Of a DNA stretch of 64,000 bases, positions 1 to 12,991 are shown in pieces. The stretch spans positions 62,001 through 126,000 of the forward strand of contig JAHLJZ010000048.1 in the NCBI GenBank assembly GCA_025602915.1, given 5' to 3'. The number at the start of each line of letters is the position of its first letter. Within the stretch, counting starts at the first letter, position 1. The notes under the pieces are model-generated. The model did not search any database, had not been told where the DNA came from, and saw only the letters and a list, made by a program, of their open reading frames with translations. The stretch comes from Paraphysoderma sedebokerense. Its lineage: Eukaryota > Blastocladiomycota > Physodermatomycetes > Physodermatales > Physodermataceae. The translations under genes were made by a program, and so were the position numbers.

Positions 1-3000
1 CCAGTCATCGACGACTTAATGAAAGCGCTATGGAAACACCTTCAACCGCTACCGTATAATCAAAATCACGCTCATGCTACCATGAGAATTCTAGGTAAAT
101 TGGGGGGAAGAAATAGGAAGATGTTAAAGGATACTCCCATTTTGGGAGCCAAGGAGAATCCCGAAAGTGGATTGAATTTGATTTTATCGTTTCCAGGATA
201 TGCTGGGACTTCGGAGTTAGAGTTAGACCGTATCGTGGAAGTCGCATTGCAGGTTTTAGAAGAGAATCCACGGCTATCGACTACCCCACTCCCCTCCAAC
301 ACTGTAACTGTCCCTCCGTCATTATCATCACAATCTACACCTGAAAGCGGAAAGTTAACTTACGATGTTCACTACAAGAAACAAGCTTTGAAATTGCTGA
401 AAAGTTGCATTCCGTTATTAATGGACATTAATCCCGGGAAAGATGAAATATCGTTAGAACTCGCAAGGAAGCTGAGAGAATTTTATCCATTGGATCCAAG
501 CAATGTAGAGTCTTCCGCCGATGGCGCGGATTCTATTTCTGCTGGAGTGTCGAAGATGGAACTTGAAACCACAAATGGCAAATCTGTGAGCAAGTCAGGC
601 TCAGTCCCCATGGATGTGGACGAGACTGCCGATGATAGAACTGAAGACGAAGACGACGAAAATGCTGGAAACGACACAGATAATGATGCCGTGCAAATCG
701 ACATGGAAGAGGATAAAGATAACAACACTGGTAATCGGTCTTCAACAAACACTTCTAGTGGTGCTAATCCAACCATTTTGCCGGCCGGCAAGAAACGGCC
801 GTCTTTCAAACTGAAGAAAGAGGCACAAGAGAAGATGACGGAGAAGATCTTGTTTGGGATGTTTTTAGCTTGCATCAATGAAGAGCTAGAAGATGAAGCG
901 AAGGCCTTAGTAGAAATGTTAGTAAAACATTTCGCACTGTTGAAAGTTGCGGAATCAATTCAAGCTCGCAGGATACAGGCCGCTCAGGGGCAAGGAAAGC
1001 AAATTCCCAGTCTATATTTCGATCAGACTCGTCAAAATCTCAGCACAAATACTTTCGTCGATACGCTTGTTTCCGCTATGACTTCTGAAAATCCTCGGTT
1101 ACGCAAGGTAGCGGAATCGGCTCTTCAACAATTCTACGACAATTGTATCATCCTTATGGGAGGCAACCAGAGTTATATTTCTCAGTTACCCGTGTTCCAT
1201 GCTTTCGCTTCACGCTTCTGTGCTTGTTGCTACAAAGAAGAATGGTATAGAAAGAGTGGTGGTTGTCTGGGCATTTCGATTTTATCGTCCGAATTAGACC
1301 TTGGAAAGTCTTGGATGTTAGAGCATGAACTGGATTTCGTAAAATCATTGCTGTATATATTAAAGGACCAGTCTCCGGAACTCGCGACCGGTAACGTCGA
1401 AGATGCTACTCGAACTCTATCCCATGTTTTAAAAGTTTGCAATCGCCCCGAAGATATCGGCGACGAATCTAGCGATAGACACTCCAAATTCAATTCTCTG
1501 ATCGGTTTACTTATATCGGAGTTGTCAAATTCAAACTCTGTTGTGAGGGAAACTATACAGTCTTCGTTCCAGCTGTTGGCCGACCTGACAGGATCAGAAG
1601 TCACCGAATTGTTGATGCCGGTTCGAGAACGATTGCTGGCTCCAATTTTCGCCAAACCGTTACGGGCGCTCCCTTTCGCCATGCAGATTGGTCATATCGA
1701 TGCTATCACGTATTGTCTCTCCCTTCGACCTCCACTTCTGACGTTCAACGATGAACTCGTACGATTGTTGCATGAAGCTTTAGCTTTAGCCGATGCGGAA
1801 GATCAAGCATTGGTGTCAAAGGCTGCACAGTACAAGAATGCATCTTCGTTGATCAATTTGAGGATAGTGTGTATTAAATTATTGAGTGCTGCGATGGCCT
1901 GTTCCGATTTTATGTCGCCTAAACAATCAACTACCAGAGGGCGAATAATCTCTGTATTTTTCAAGTCGCTTTACAACAACTCATCTGAAGTAGTTGAGGT
2001 AGCAAATAAAGGGTTACAACAAGTGCTGGCACAGAATCACAAATTACCGAAGGATTTGCTACAAAATGGACTAAGACCGGTTCTAATGAATCTTTCTGAT
2101 CCGAAAAAGTTGACGGTTTCAGGTCTAGAAGGGTTAGCGAGATTACTTGGATTATTGACGAGCTACTTCAAGGTTGAGATTGGGAAAAAACTATTAGACC
2201 ATCTTCGACAATGGGCGACACCTGAAATTTTAGAAGAAGTCTCGGGGAAAGCGTTGTCCGAAAGTAATGAGATTAAAGTGGTTGTTGCCATATTAGACGT
2301 TTTTCCGCTGCTGCCGCCAGCTGCAAATATGTTCATGGATGATGTCGTGAATACTATCATCGATTTAGAAACTCGATTACGGAGAACTGTTTCATCACCG
2401 TTTCGTAGACCGTTGCTGAAGTATTTAAATCGCTATGCTACCGATGCTGTCGACTACTTTTTGAAGAAATTGGGATCGTATAATCACAGCCGTCTGCTTA
2501 TTGGTTTGCTAAGAATGGAAGAATCGACCGTGATTCGACGAGAAATCATGAACAATCCGACCAAATTAATTTCTTCTACATTCAACTATTCTGATGTTGT
2601 TAGTACACCTTCAACGGATAATGCGGAAGCAGAACCTGCCACGAATGACGATAAAATGTCCGTGGATGAAAAAGCTAGTGTCTCTGAAACCACTAGCGAA
2701 GTAGATGCAAATGCAAGCGTACCTATCCTCGCAACGAAGAAAGACAAAGTTGATGTTCAATTTCAAGGGATTTTGATTGTTCGAGAGATTATCCGTCATC
2801 ATCCGGAGTGGTTACTTCAGGCGAAACAAATTACTGAGTGTTTGATAAAAATATGGAAATCACCGGAAAGATTTGACCGATTGAAAAATGAAGAGTCGGC
2901 TGATGTCTTTTATCTGTACGAGTCGCGATATTTGGCCGAAATCTTAATGGCTTATGTGGAACATTCGCCGTCAGAAATTGAACTTCTGTTTGAGCTGGCC

Positions 3001-6000
3001 AGTATTTTTACGGAACAGACCATAGTCGATTTTTCTTTCTTAGGCACGTTCTTCTACGATAAAGTGGCCTTGAGATATAGCAACGATCGCAAACGGGAGA
3101 TCCTCGTTACTTTCCTCAACATGTTCAAATTTCCCAGTCGTCCAACGCCGAACTCAGTTTCAACCAAAAATCAAAGGCTCATCACCCAGAGCATCCGGTT
3201 AATTATCATACCGATGCTGTTCGTTGCAATCTTCAAAAATCAAGATTGGGAAAGCATCATGGATGTCGAAATCGTTGATTTAATTCATCAGAACATATGG
3301 CAGCCGTTATTGAATGATTCATTTTCTGATACCCTTAGCGATGGTGTCAAAATTGAACTTCTTCAACTGACTTCTTTGATCGTTCGATATTCCTCGCAAC
3401 GAATTACCGATGCTAAGAAGTCAAAAGACGTAATCAAGTTTGCTTGGAGTTTTCTTCGATTAGAAGACATAACTGGAAAGCAGGCCGCATATTGTGCAAT
3501 CGCGCAATTTATATCGGCTTACGAGACACCTCAGAAAATTATCATCCAAATTTATGTAGCTTTGTTGAAAGCGCATCAACCGGAAGTCCGGTTTCTGGTG
3601 CGAAAAGCCCTTGATACTCTAGTACCTAATTTGCCACTCCGATTACCTCCGACTTCGTTGCAAGAGATGAAATTTCCGGTTTGGGCGAGATGGACGAGAA
3701 AACTCCTGATCGAAGAGGGACATGTCTTGTCTCAACAGGTCAACATCTTTCAATTATTCGTTCGCCATCCCGATTTATTTTACGATTGCCGAGAGCAATT
3801 TTTGCCCCAAATCATTAACAGTCTGCCGAAAATGGGATTAATGCCAACTTCCACACCTGAAACTAAGCAACTCGCCGTGGATCTAGTAGAATTGATCTTA
3901 AAGTGGGAATTTAAGCGTATAGGCGTTGAATGGAAACCAAAAGACCAAGACGTGAATGATGCTGAATCGTCCATCCATGAGGATGGCAGAGCGTCCCCGA
4001 ATAAACGTCCTGCGAATATTGATGATGATGGGACGCCATCTAAAAAGATTGCTTTAGCATCCGATACCGTGTATGGAAGAGTTCCGTCCAGCTCAATCAC
4101 GACCGCATCTCCGCTATCACCGCCGAATTCCGATATGTTTAATCCGCATGCATATACTCTCCCTACTCATTTACGTGAAAGCACACTGTCGTTTCTCGTA
4201 CGGTTTGCTTGCATTGTGAATGAACCGGTCAATAAGCAAGGGGGAATGGCAGACCGTAGTATTTATCTAATTAAACAATTCCTCAGTCAAAATATTTGGA
4301 ATGATGTTGCTATCAAACTTGGACAATTTGAGAAACCCTTGACCCAAGTGGCCGTAACCGACGAGACAGTTCCAATGATTTCTCGTGCCGTTCAAATTCT
4401 CGATGTAGAAGTGTGTCGTCATGACCTAGATTGGATCAGCGCTAACTTATCACAACTGCATCGATTGATAGAACGATGCTTGCGATCGGAGAATTCCACC
4501 ATCATTTCTGCCTTACAATCCCTGATTGTTGCTTTGTTCAAAGCCGTCGATTTTGCCGATGAATCGAATACACCCCTCGAAGTTGAGAATTTCAAGCGCG
4601 ATGTGTACTCTGTAATTCAGGACGGATTGCAAAATTTGGTGAATATCCAACCTGCTGTCGTATTGGCGGATGCTGTGTCCAGACACAAACCAGAGAACGT
4701 AGATCCATTTTTGCCACTACTTATCAAAAATCTTCAGAAGTTGATTCGAGACCACACTACTGTGACTGTCGGAGCACAAGCTACATCTTCCAACCCCTCA
4801 GCTCCCCCCGGAAACTCGCAATTAGGCCCTCCTTCAACCAATACGTCATCTAAAACGGATACCCTTCTAAGTTCAACCCTCAAATTGCTGAAGTCACGAG
4901 CTGGTAATCTTGATGATCAGCGAAAAGTGCTATTGAATGGGCTAGCGGCTTTAATTGAGAAGTCAAACGATTTGGAGTTGTGTCGCACTATTTTAGAGAT
5001 GGTAACCGACTGGGTATGGGCGAAGGACTCCTCTTTCCCCACGATCAAAGAGAAAGCAACATTACTCGTCAAGATGATGTGTTTTGAGAATAAGGGCGAT
5101 CAAACTTTGGTTCATGATTACCTTAACTTGGTTGCTAAAATATATAACGATCCTACGTTCGCCCGATCCGACTTAACTTCACGGTTGGAGCAGGCGTTTT
5201 TGATGGGTGCCCGTAGTAAAAATCCCGACATTCGAAATCAATTTATTGCGGTGTTCGACAGAAGTATTATGCGATCGCTCTATGCCAGGCTGAATTATAT
5301 TCTAGGCATACAAAATTGGGAGTATCTTGCGGACTCATTTTGGATCCATCAAGCATTAGATATTATCCTTGGATCCATTCATCGTTCCAAATTTCCACGG
5401 CACTCAAAGCTTGGTTTTCGAGTGGCTTCTTTAGTATCCATGAATGATACTTTGAAGTCTGATTTTACCTGGAAATCTGATAACGTGACGGAAACTGAAA
5501 ATCAGGCGATGGATGTTTCTTACAGTTCGGATAAGAGTGACGAACCTGTGCTTACTTATATCCATGAAGTTCGTCAATTTTTAAAATCATTGCACACAAC
5601 AAAGCTTTCCGATTTGATCGAACCGATTCGACAGCTGCAGCATCTTGATGTCCCGGTCGCCTACAATCTGTGGGTCATGCTTTTCCCAATTTGCTGGCGA
5701 ATGTTGTCAGCCAGGGAGCGTCATGATCTGACCAAAGTTGCTATACCTCTGCTTGCCAAAGATTATCACGTTAAACAGGTTGACTCCCGTCCAAACGTCA
5801 TTCAAGCACTACTTGAAGGTATGGCGCGCTGCAATCCTCCTCTACGCCTTTCTCCGCACGTCGTGAAGTATCTCGGCAAAACCTTCAATGCTTGGCACAT
5901 TGCTGCAGATATTCTTCATAATGCATCCTTGGATGCCCGTAGTGTTTATGGGTCTTCAAAAGAAGATGATAAGTTGAAAGAGTCCATTTTGGAAGGGTTG

Positions 6001-9000
6001 ACTGAATTATTGTACGATCTGTCAGAAGACGATATGTTTCAAGGCTTGTGGAGGCGTCGATGTCAATATGCCGAAACTAACGCCGCTATATCGTACGAGC
6101 AAACGGGAATGTATTCACACGCCATGTCGCTGTATGAAAGTGCTCAGAACAAAGCCAGAACCGGAACGTTATCATTCCAAGAATCCGAATACTGTCTATG
6201 GGAAGATCATTGGATCATGTGCGCCGAGAAACTGCAACAATGGGATATCCTGGACGAGTTGTCACGTCATGATGGTAATAATGAATTAGCACTAGAATGT
6301 GCATGGAGAATGAAAGAGTGGAATGCAAAGGATCGGCCCGCTTTAGAACAGTTATTGCAATCTATGTCGGATCCTCCAGGACCGAGGAGAAAAGTGTGCG
6401 AAGCATTTTTGGTGCTGATAAGGCTGCAAGAAGAAGGTCAACTGGAAATGAAAGAGAAGGTTACGGAGTTTCAGAAGATTTGCGATGAAGGGGTTCAGTT
6501 ATCTTTAAGAAAATGGCATTCGTTGCCTGACATAATCTCGACGTCTCATATCCCTCTATTGCAACTATTCCAACAATTTGTCGAGCTCGGAGAAGCGCTT
6601 CAAATATATACTAGTCTGAGCAACGGTGGTGCTGCCAATCTGGAAGTTCGGTCTCCGGAGTTAAAAGGTATTTTGCAAACATGGAGAGAACGGCTACCCA
6701 ATATGTGGGATGACATCAACGTTTGGAGTGACGTGGTCGCTTGGAGACAACATATTTTCAGTGCTATAAACCACGCTTACCATCCGATAGTATCGGCCCT
6801 AACGACAAACGCAAACGCGAATAACAACTCGTTTGCTTATCGTGGGTACCACGAGACTGCTTGGATTATCAACCGCTTCGCGCATGTAGCCCGTGTTCAC
6901 AGTCTGACCGATGTGTGCATTAACTATCTGCCGAAAATTTATACTCTTCCAAATATCGAAATTCAAGAAGCCTTTTTGAAATTACGCGAACAAGCCAAAT
7001 GCTACCTCGATAATCCTGCAGAATATTCGACGGGACTTGACGTTATTAATAACACCAACCTCCTTTACTTTGGCCCTCCGCAGAAAGCGGAGTTTATTGT
7101 TTTGAAAGGGAAATTCCTCAGCAAGTTAGGCAGATACGAAGAGGCGAATGTGGCATTCAGTTCAGCTGTCCAAACCGAAATGGGGTTAGCCAAAGCCTGG
7201 GCCGCTTGGGGCGATTATCACGATCAGATATTTAAGAGCGATCCCGAAGACTACAATTCCGGTTCATCCGCCGTGAACTGTTATTTACAAGCCATTGGAA
7301 TGTATAAAAACTTCCGTTCCCGAAAGTTTATAGCGCGGGTGTTGTGGCTGTTGAGTTTAGATGATGCCAATCAAACATTATCGATTGCTTTTGAAACATT
7401 TGCAAAGCAGAACGAACTTGCCATATGGTACTGGATCACCTTTATTCCTCAACTTCTGACATCTCTGTCGCACAATGAAGCTCGTCATGCACGCAATATT
7501 TTAATTCGTATTGCCAAGTCATATCCTCAGGTAGGTTCTCCATCATCAACCAGCATCCTCCCTGCTTTCTCACTCTTCTATCTTGTATAGGCTTTACATT
7601 TTCTACTCAGAACAGCAAGAGAAGAGTACTTATTCTTAAAGACGCAACAAGACAAAGCCCAAACGTCTCGAAGTTCTTCGTCGTCTGACCTCTCAAAAGT
7701 GAAGCAGGAGTTGAATGACGGCGAGAATCCCACTTCCTCGTCGGAAAATGTGACATCTGAGTCTCAGTTACTTCCAACCGATGTCATTTCCAGTCAAGGT
7801 GATGATTCTTCGACATCCCAACCCCTGGATTCCTCGGTGGCAGCTTCAAATGGTGATGTTGCCCCTCCTCCGTCAGAACAGACTGGTGCAGAGTCACAAC
7901 AGAAAGAAAGCAGTGTCCCTCCCAGCGATCAAAGTTCAGCGTCACAGCAGGCGCGACGACAGCCGTGGGAATACGTGGAAGAAATTATGGCAATTCTGAA
8001 AACTGCTTATCCACTTCTTGCATTATCAATGGAAACCATGGTGGATCAAATCATTCAACGTCTAAAACCTGCGTCCGATGAAGACATGTATAGATTGATT
8101 GTTGCGCTTCATGAGGATTCCGTTCGGGTATGCTTCTTTTTTAGCTTATCTGACTTCCATTTAATCACTTAATAACGTTTTCTTGATTAGCAACTTGTTT
8201 CCCGCATAGTTCACAACGAAGATTTAACTTTGCCCTTTAACGAACGAAGCATGCAGCAATTGGCCAATCAATTGTCCCAGGCCCACCCTAAAGTAGGTAT
8301 TTCGGCGAATGAGAAATTTTGGGCACCGTCATAACTAACGTTTTTGGCTCCTCTCACAGTACAAACACTTGTTTGAAGAAGAATTCATTAACAGCAAACC
8401 GACGCTGCCCGAAATAGTCGTTAAATTTCGAGAATGGCGGGATCGACTTCAAGGTATTTTGGACAACAGACCGCGCTGCCAGAATTTGGAGAATTTTAGT
8501 CATTATTTGGTCGAATTCGAGCATCAGAAGTTTGACGATGTGGAAGTACCTGGGCAGTATTTATTGGTATGCAAATTGTGATTAACATCATCAGTGTCCT
8601 TGTTGCTAACGTATGTTTAATGCAGCATAAAGATAACAATGCCGATTTCATCCGCATTGACCGTTTCCAACATGAAATCGAGCTGATTAGAGGCTTCGGC
8701 AGCTGCTATAGAAGAATTACCATTCGTGGGCATGACGGCAGCCTTCATCCTTTCATTATCCAGAGTCCAGCTGTCCGTGCATCTCGTCGCGAAGAGCGGA
8801 CACTTCAGTTATTCAGGATTTTCAACAAGTATGAATTCTTGACCTAGATTCTCCCGATCGTTAATGCTCTTCGGACTGACCAACTTATGTTTACACAGTA
8901 TTTTAGACAAAAGGAAAGAGAGCAGGAAACGGAATCTGCAATTCCATCTCCCTGTGATTGTGCCATTGGCGCCCACTGTGCGAATGATTGCAGACGATCC

Positions 9001-10135
9001 TTCGTACACAACTTTGCAGGATATGTATGAAGATCATTGTGACCGCGTAGGATTGCATAAGGACGATCCTGCTGTGTTTTATATAAACAAATTGAAAAGT
9101 GTTACGGAATTGATCGACTTTAAGAATGATGTATGTTTATTTGAATGATTCTTCACGTTTTTAAGATCAGACATTGACCTCTGCTTTCCAGAAATCTGAT
9201 ATCATCAACTTGAAGGTGGAAATATTCGAGGAAATCGCGGCTAAGATGGTTCCGGATACAGTGCTTACCAAGGTTAGTAGGAATGTTGTCGCTGGACTTG
9301 AGTAGTTGATTAATAACCCGTACTCTTTAGTTTATGACCAAGGCTGTCACCACATTCACGGATCTATGGATGATACGCAAACAATTTACGTCACAGATGG
9401 CGGCGGTCACTTTCATGACTTATGTCATGGGAGTCGGGCATCGTTATCCGCAAAAATTTAATATCTCAAGGACGACGGGCAATATATGGGCTTCGGATGC
9501 GCTACCATGTGGGTATCGAAATTATTGGATTGTTAACTTATGAATGGCGCTAACCTTGGTTTTCGAATTTTGATGCAGCCGTTGCGCACCAGACTTTGTT
9601 ATTTCAAAACATGGAAGCGGTTCCTTTCCGACTTACTCCAAATATTCAAAAGTTCATGACGCCTACTGGTGTAGATGGCCTTTTTTCAAGCTCAGTGATG
9701 GCAATCGCTCGTGCGCTTTCCGAACCTAAGGTAAGATGAGGGTTTCCATAATATATTGGGTGACATGTTCTAATATATGTTCTATTTAGTCGGAACTCGA
9801 CAATTATCTCAGTTTATTTATACGGGATGAATTGATATCTTGGACAAGTATAACACAGAAGCCAATTATCCAAGAAAAAGCACTGCGTGAAAAAATAACG
9901 CAGAATGTCGAGAATGTGTCAAGAAGGGCTGATGCCTTGGCATGTAAGATGGACTACGATAAAGTATGTATTTTTTTTGTTACGTATGCCTCTAAAATTT
10001 GCATTTAACAACTTTTCCTTCTAGGCTGTTGAATCTCTGATCCCAGCAAATCAGACGGTCTTGGATCTTATTTCGCAAGCCACAAATCCTCAAAAACTCG
10101 CCATGATGGACGTGAACTGGAGTCCTTTCTTGTAA
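1..10135 (+). CDS. TRA1: Tra1/TRRAP, SAGA/NuA4 scaffold pseudokinase (5' partial)
   Basis: This is the C-terminal 3168 codons of a Tra1/TRRAP protein; the frame is open from base 1, so the start lies upstream and perhaps 600-700 residues are missing compared with yeast Tra1. Exons: <1-7530, 7591-8127, 8191-8292, 8360-8566, 8626-8828, 8899-9130, 9192-9272, 9331-9508, 9579-9730, 9790-9963, 10025-10135; phases close exactly. HEAT-repeat sequence fills the large first exon, followed by a FAT region and a PI3K-like domain in the last exons. The catalytic loop reads GVGHRYPQK where active kinases have GDRH, and a [10 protein letters not shown] stretch replaces the DFG region, so it is a pseudokinase, as is known for this family. 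The FATC end is [10 protein letters not shown]. The family recruits SAGA and NuA4 acetyltransferase complexes to activators in the nucleus. Introns are crowded into the 3' quarter. One donor (9509, GTGGGT) was chosen because it restores the frame into the conserved AVPFRLTPN motif. Confidence 0.95.
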
Positions 10136-11192
10136 TTGATATTTTCTTCAGGAGAATGCATGTTTCTTTTCGTATTGCTTTTAATTATCTGCTTGTATAC
10201 CCATCGTTGTGTCGACGCAGCAAATTTCTATTGTTTCTTTTGTATTATATCTGTATTAAATATTGTATGCTTTCTGAATGAAGCTTAGTTACTTTCAATT
10301 CATTCCACGCCAGTTGCAATGTACGAAGCAGCGATTATAGCATCAAGTCAAATCAAGGCAGATAACGTCTTTCGTTATATCAGTATTTCAGCGATTGGGT
10401 ATCGTCTGTTTTAACGAACGGCTTATTTGTACATTTACAACGTACATCCGTCGATTGACTGCAATTAAAACCATATATATCTACACCATTAAGATCTGTG
10501 ATATTGAAGTCAGCCGTTTTGCGACCGTCTGGACAACGCAATGACTGTATAGGCAAGCAGTGGCTTTGTTCTTTTCTTGGGTTGTGAACTCTTCGGTAGC
10601 CAAACCGGCACGAAATACCGAATGAAGGGACACAGCATTCTCGAAGCTCAATGATATTTGGATAAACTGACTACATAGCTCAAATATACCAGCATCCATT
10701 CAAACGCTATAGAAAGCCCTTCTACTATCGGGTCTCACATTTAATGTACCCGCGACGGCCTGGGTGCGCGCAGCCCCAATTCGGTAACTAATAGGATTAA
10801 TAAAAAATTTTTGAAAAATATTTAGGTTTGTATTGGTGTTGTCTGTAACTTCGCAGAATTTCTGCTCCTTTCATCTAGAATTCACTTGTAATCTGTTCGG
10901 ATACAACTAATTATACATTTTCATGCTTTGTTGCCCCAGAGAAGGAGCACTGCAATAAACAGCCGACTCACTATACTATACAAAATCATTCCAACATCGA
11001 ATTGAATGATCGAATTGAATGTAATGATTTCCAAATCCGTCTTAATGCAGCCAACGCTGTTCCCACTACATCGCAACAGCCCACGTGACTGTCGCCAGGG
11101 AAACCAGAGCTTGGTGAAAAACTTTTCCCTTCCGCCTCTTTCGAGTTCTTCCCCGGACAAATCCTTTTCGAAAAATTTAAATACAAAGAAAA
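10136..11192. other. TRA1-RPL19 intergenic region
   Basis: The region holds the TRA1 3' flank, the uncertain minus-strand small frame at 10481-10699, and the RPL19 promoter and leader. No other gene is supported. The longer frames near 11006-11350 cross the RPL19 splice donor and look accidental. Confidence 0.6.
10481..10699 (-). CDS. small hypothetical protein (72 aa), uncertain
   Basis: This is an ATG-initiated open frame of 72 codons between TRA1 and RPL19, on the opposite strand to both. The peptide (start MDAGIFELCSQFIQ) has mixed helical character, and its codons resemble those of neighbouring genes, with frequent GCT, GGT, ACC, AAG and GAG. I see no signal peptide, membrane segment or known motif and do not recognise it. 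It could be a real small protein, one exon of a longer gene, or chance. Confidence 0.3.
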   Translation of the reverse strand: MDAGIFELCSQFIQISLSFENAVSLHSVFRAGLATEEFTTQEKNKATACLYSHCVVQTVAKRLTSISQILMV

Positions 11193-12433
11193 ATGTAAGT
11201 CTCGCCATTTCCTTTCTGTCCTATAATATTTACAGGGTCGTTTTCGCTATAAGCCCATCTTCATCGATCCCAAAATCACCGTTGCCATTTTCAACTTCGA
11301 CAACTTTTCATCACCCCATGGTTTTTATGTGCCGAGCATGTCTGTCATTGTGAAAAGAAGAAAATTATATTGGAATCTAGATTTCAGATGATCGGGATGG
11401 ATGAAAGATGATTTTAAAATTTTTTTTTTTGGTGAATGAGTCACAAGTGGCCGACTACTGTGCACTCTTGTCGCAGCGACTCCGTTCAATGTCATTCCAC
11501 CATGCCATCCATTCCTTGCTGCCCGTAAACGAATTCTTCAGAATATCGCAATACCGAATGATGGATATCTCCAATTGAAGTTGCGGCGATCGGTCGAAAA
11601 ATGACCTGTGTGATAATGTTGAACGTTACTGACTTTTACTCTTTTTTCGTGATACTTTCGTGGTTTAGGGTGTCTCTCAAATTGCAAAAGAGATTGGCTT
11701 CCTCTGTTCTCGGTTGCGGGAAGAGAAAGATCTGGTTAGATCCTAATGAAGTCACTGAAATCGCCAACGCCAACTCCCGTAAGTCGCCTCTCGCTGAACC
11801 GCTGTTCCTGTTCACTACTAACCGTTTGCCCTCTTTTAGGCCAAAGCATTCGAAAGCTCTATAAAGATGGCCTTATCATCGTGAAAAAGCCAAATGTCCA
11901 CTCTCGCTTCCGTGTCCGTGAGAGACTCGAAGCCAAGAGAAAGGGCCGTCACACTGGCACTGGTAAACGTCGAGGTACCTCCGATGCCCGTATGTCATCC
12001 GAAATTATCTGGATGAGAAGACAACGTGTCTTGAGACGTTTGTTGAGAAAATACAGAGAATCTGGAAAGATTGACAAGCACCTGTACGTAGCCGACTTTT
12101 CGCCCTATGAATTGCTGACTATATGCTCATTGTTACAAATATGTTTGGGAATCTAGGTACCACTCTCTGTACATGAAAGCTAAGGGTAACGTTTTCAAGA
12201 ACAAGCGTGTCCTCATGGAATACATCCACAAGGCTAAAGCCGAAAAGGCCCGTACCAAGATGCTTGCCGATCAAGCTGAAGCTCACCGTCAAAAGACCAA
12301 GGCCGCCAGATTACGTAAAGCCGAAAGAGCTGCTGAAAAGAAGAAGGCTTTGATGGGTCAATACGAAGAAGAAACACCAGCTGCTGCTACCCCTGCTGCT
12401 GAAGAAAAGAAAGAAAAGAAATCCAAGAAGTAA
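11193..12433 (+). CDS. RPL19: 60S ribosomal protein eL19
   Basis: This encodes ribosomal protein eL19 (210 aa), a large-subunit protein of the cytosolic ribosome. Exons are 11193-11194, 11669-11778, 11840-12083 and 12157-12433. The first coding exon holds only the bases AT; the G of the start codon comes from the second exon, giving an N terminus [11 protein letters not shown] that matches the family start. Conserved blocks [41 protein letters not shown] and KGNVFKNKR follow, and the tail is the usual Lys/Glu/Ala-rich extension. The donor after AT is a perfect GTAAGT. The first intron is 474 bases, against about 60-75 for the other two. An AATAAA lies about 80 bases after the stop. Confidence 0.96.
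11195..11668 (+). other. long first intron of RPL19
   Basis: This is a 474-base intron inside the start codon, with donor GTAAGT and acceptor TTTAG. It has a run of ten or more T near 11420. A box-C-like ATGATGG at 11558-11564 and a box-D-like CTGA at 11629-11632 could outline a C/D snoRNA of about 75 bases, but I see no convincing terminal stem, so a snoRNA is not called. Confidence 0.75.
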
Positions 12434-12991
12434 GGTTGCAACGAAAGTGTAGTTTTTCGTCACCGTAAATAGTTCGATCTCCCCCACTTTGTAATGCATG
12501 TCCTTCCCTATTGAATAAATTTCTTGTAATACACTATCGTTGAGAGTTGCAAAGAGTCCTTCTCGTCCTTGACTTTGATCATGTACTCGTGTGGAATATT
12601 TACTACCATTGCTGCATGATGTGAGCTCAATGCCTTGGCCCTTGTTGACTTGGCTTAATTTAGGTCATTTACAGTCGTTTGGCGCATATTTTATGATTCT
12701 GCCTTGGTATGTCCGCTGTCGTGGTTCTCAGGAATTTGCAAATGATAAGAGAAGAAATTGCACACTGTGATCACCGATTGTATCCCATCTTGATTCTCAG
12801 ATTTGTGAAATTTGTTCAGTCTTTTTCCCAAATACGTAATTGAATAAGTTGGATAGTGAATAGTTAATTATATCTTCGGTGCCCTTCCAATCTTCACTGG
12901 TGATCCATTTGTCGCATTGAAGTGTCGCCCGGTCGTCTTTAGAGCATAAGAACGTTTTGAAGCAACTACCATTCGGGTATTGACTCACAAA
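12434..12991. other. RPL19 3' flank and SAC gene promoter region
   Basis: Apart from the RPL19 polyadenylation signal, nothing is recognised here. It must contain the promoter of the downstream phosphatase gene. Confidence 0.6.
12514..12519 (+). terminator. RPL19 polyadenylation signal AATAAA
   Basis: A canonical AATAAA lies 81 bases after the RPL19 stop codon and is followed by T-rich sequence, as expected of a polyadenylation signal. No RNA evidence is available. Confidence 0.5.

Noticed and set aside
11006-11353. 115-codon frame overlapping the RPL19 leader and intron
   Set aside because: It crosses the well-supported RPL19 donor and has no domain; it is a chance frame.
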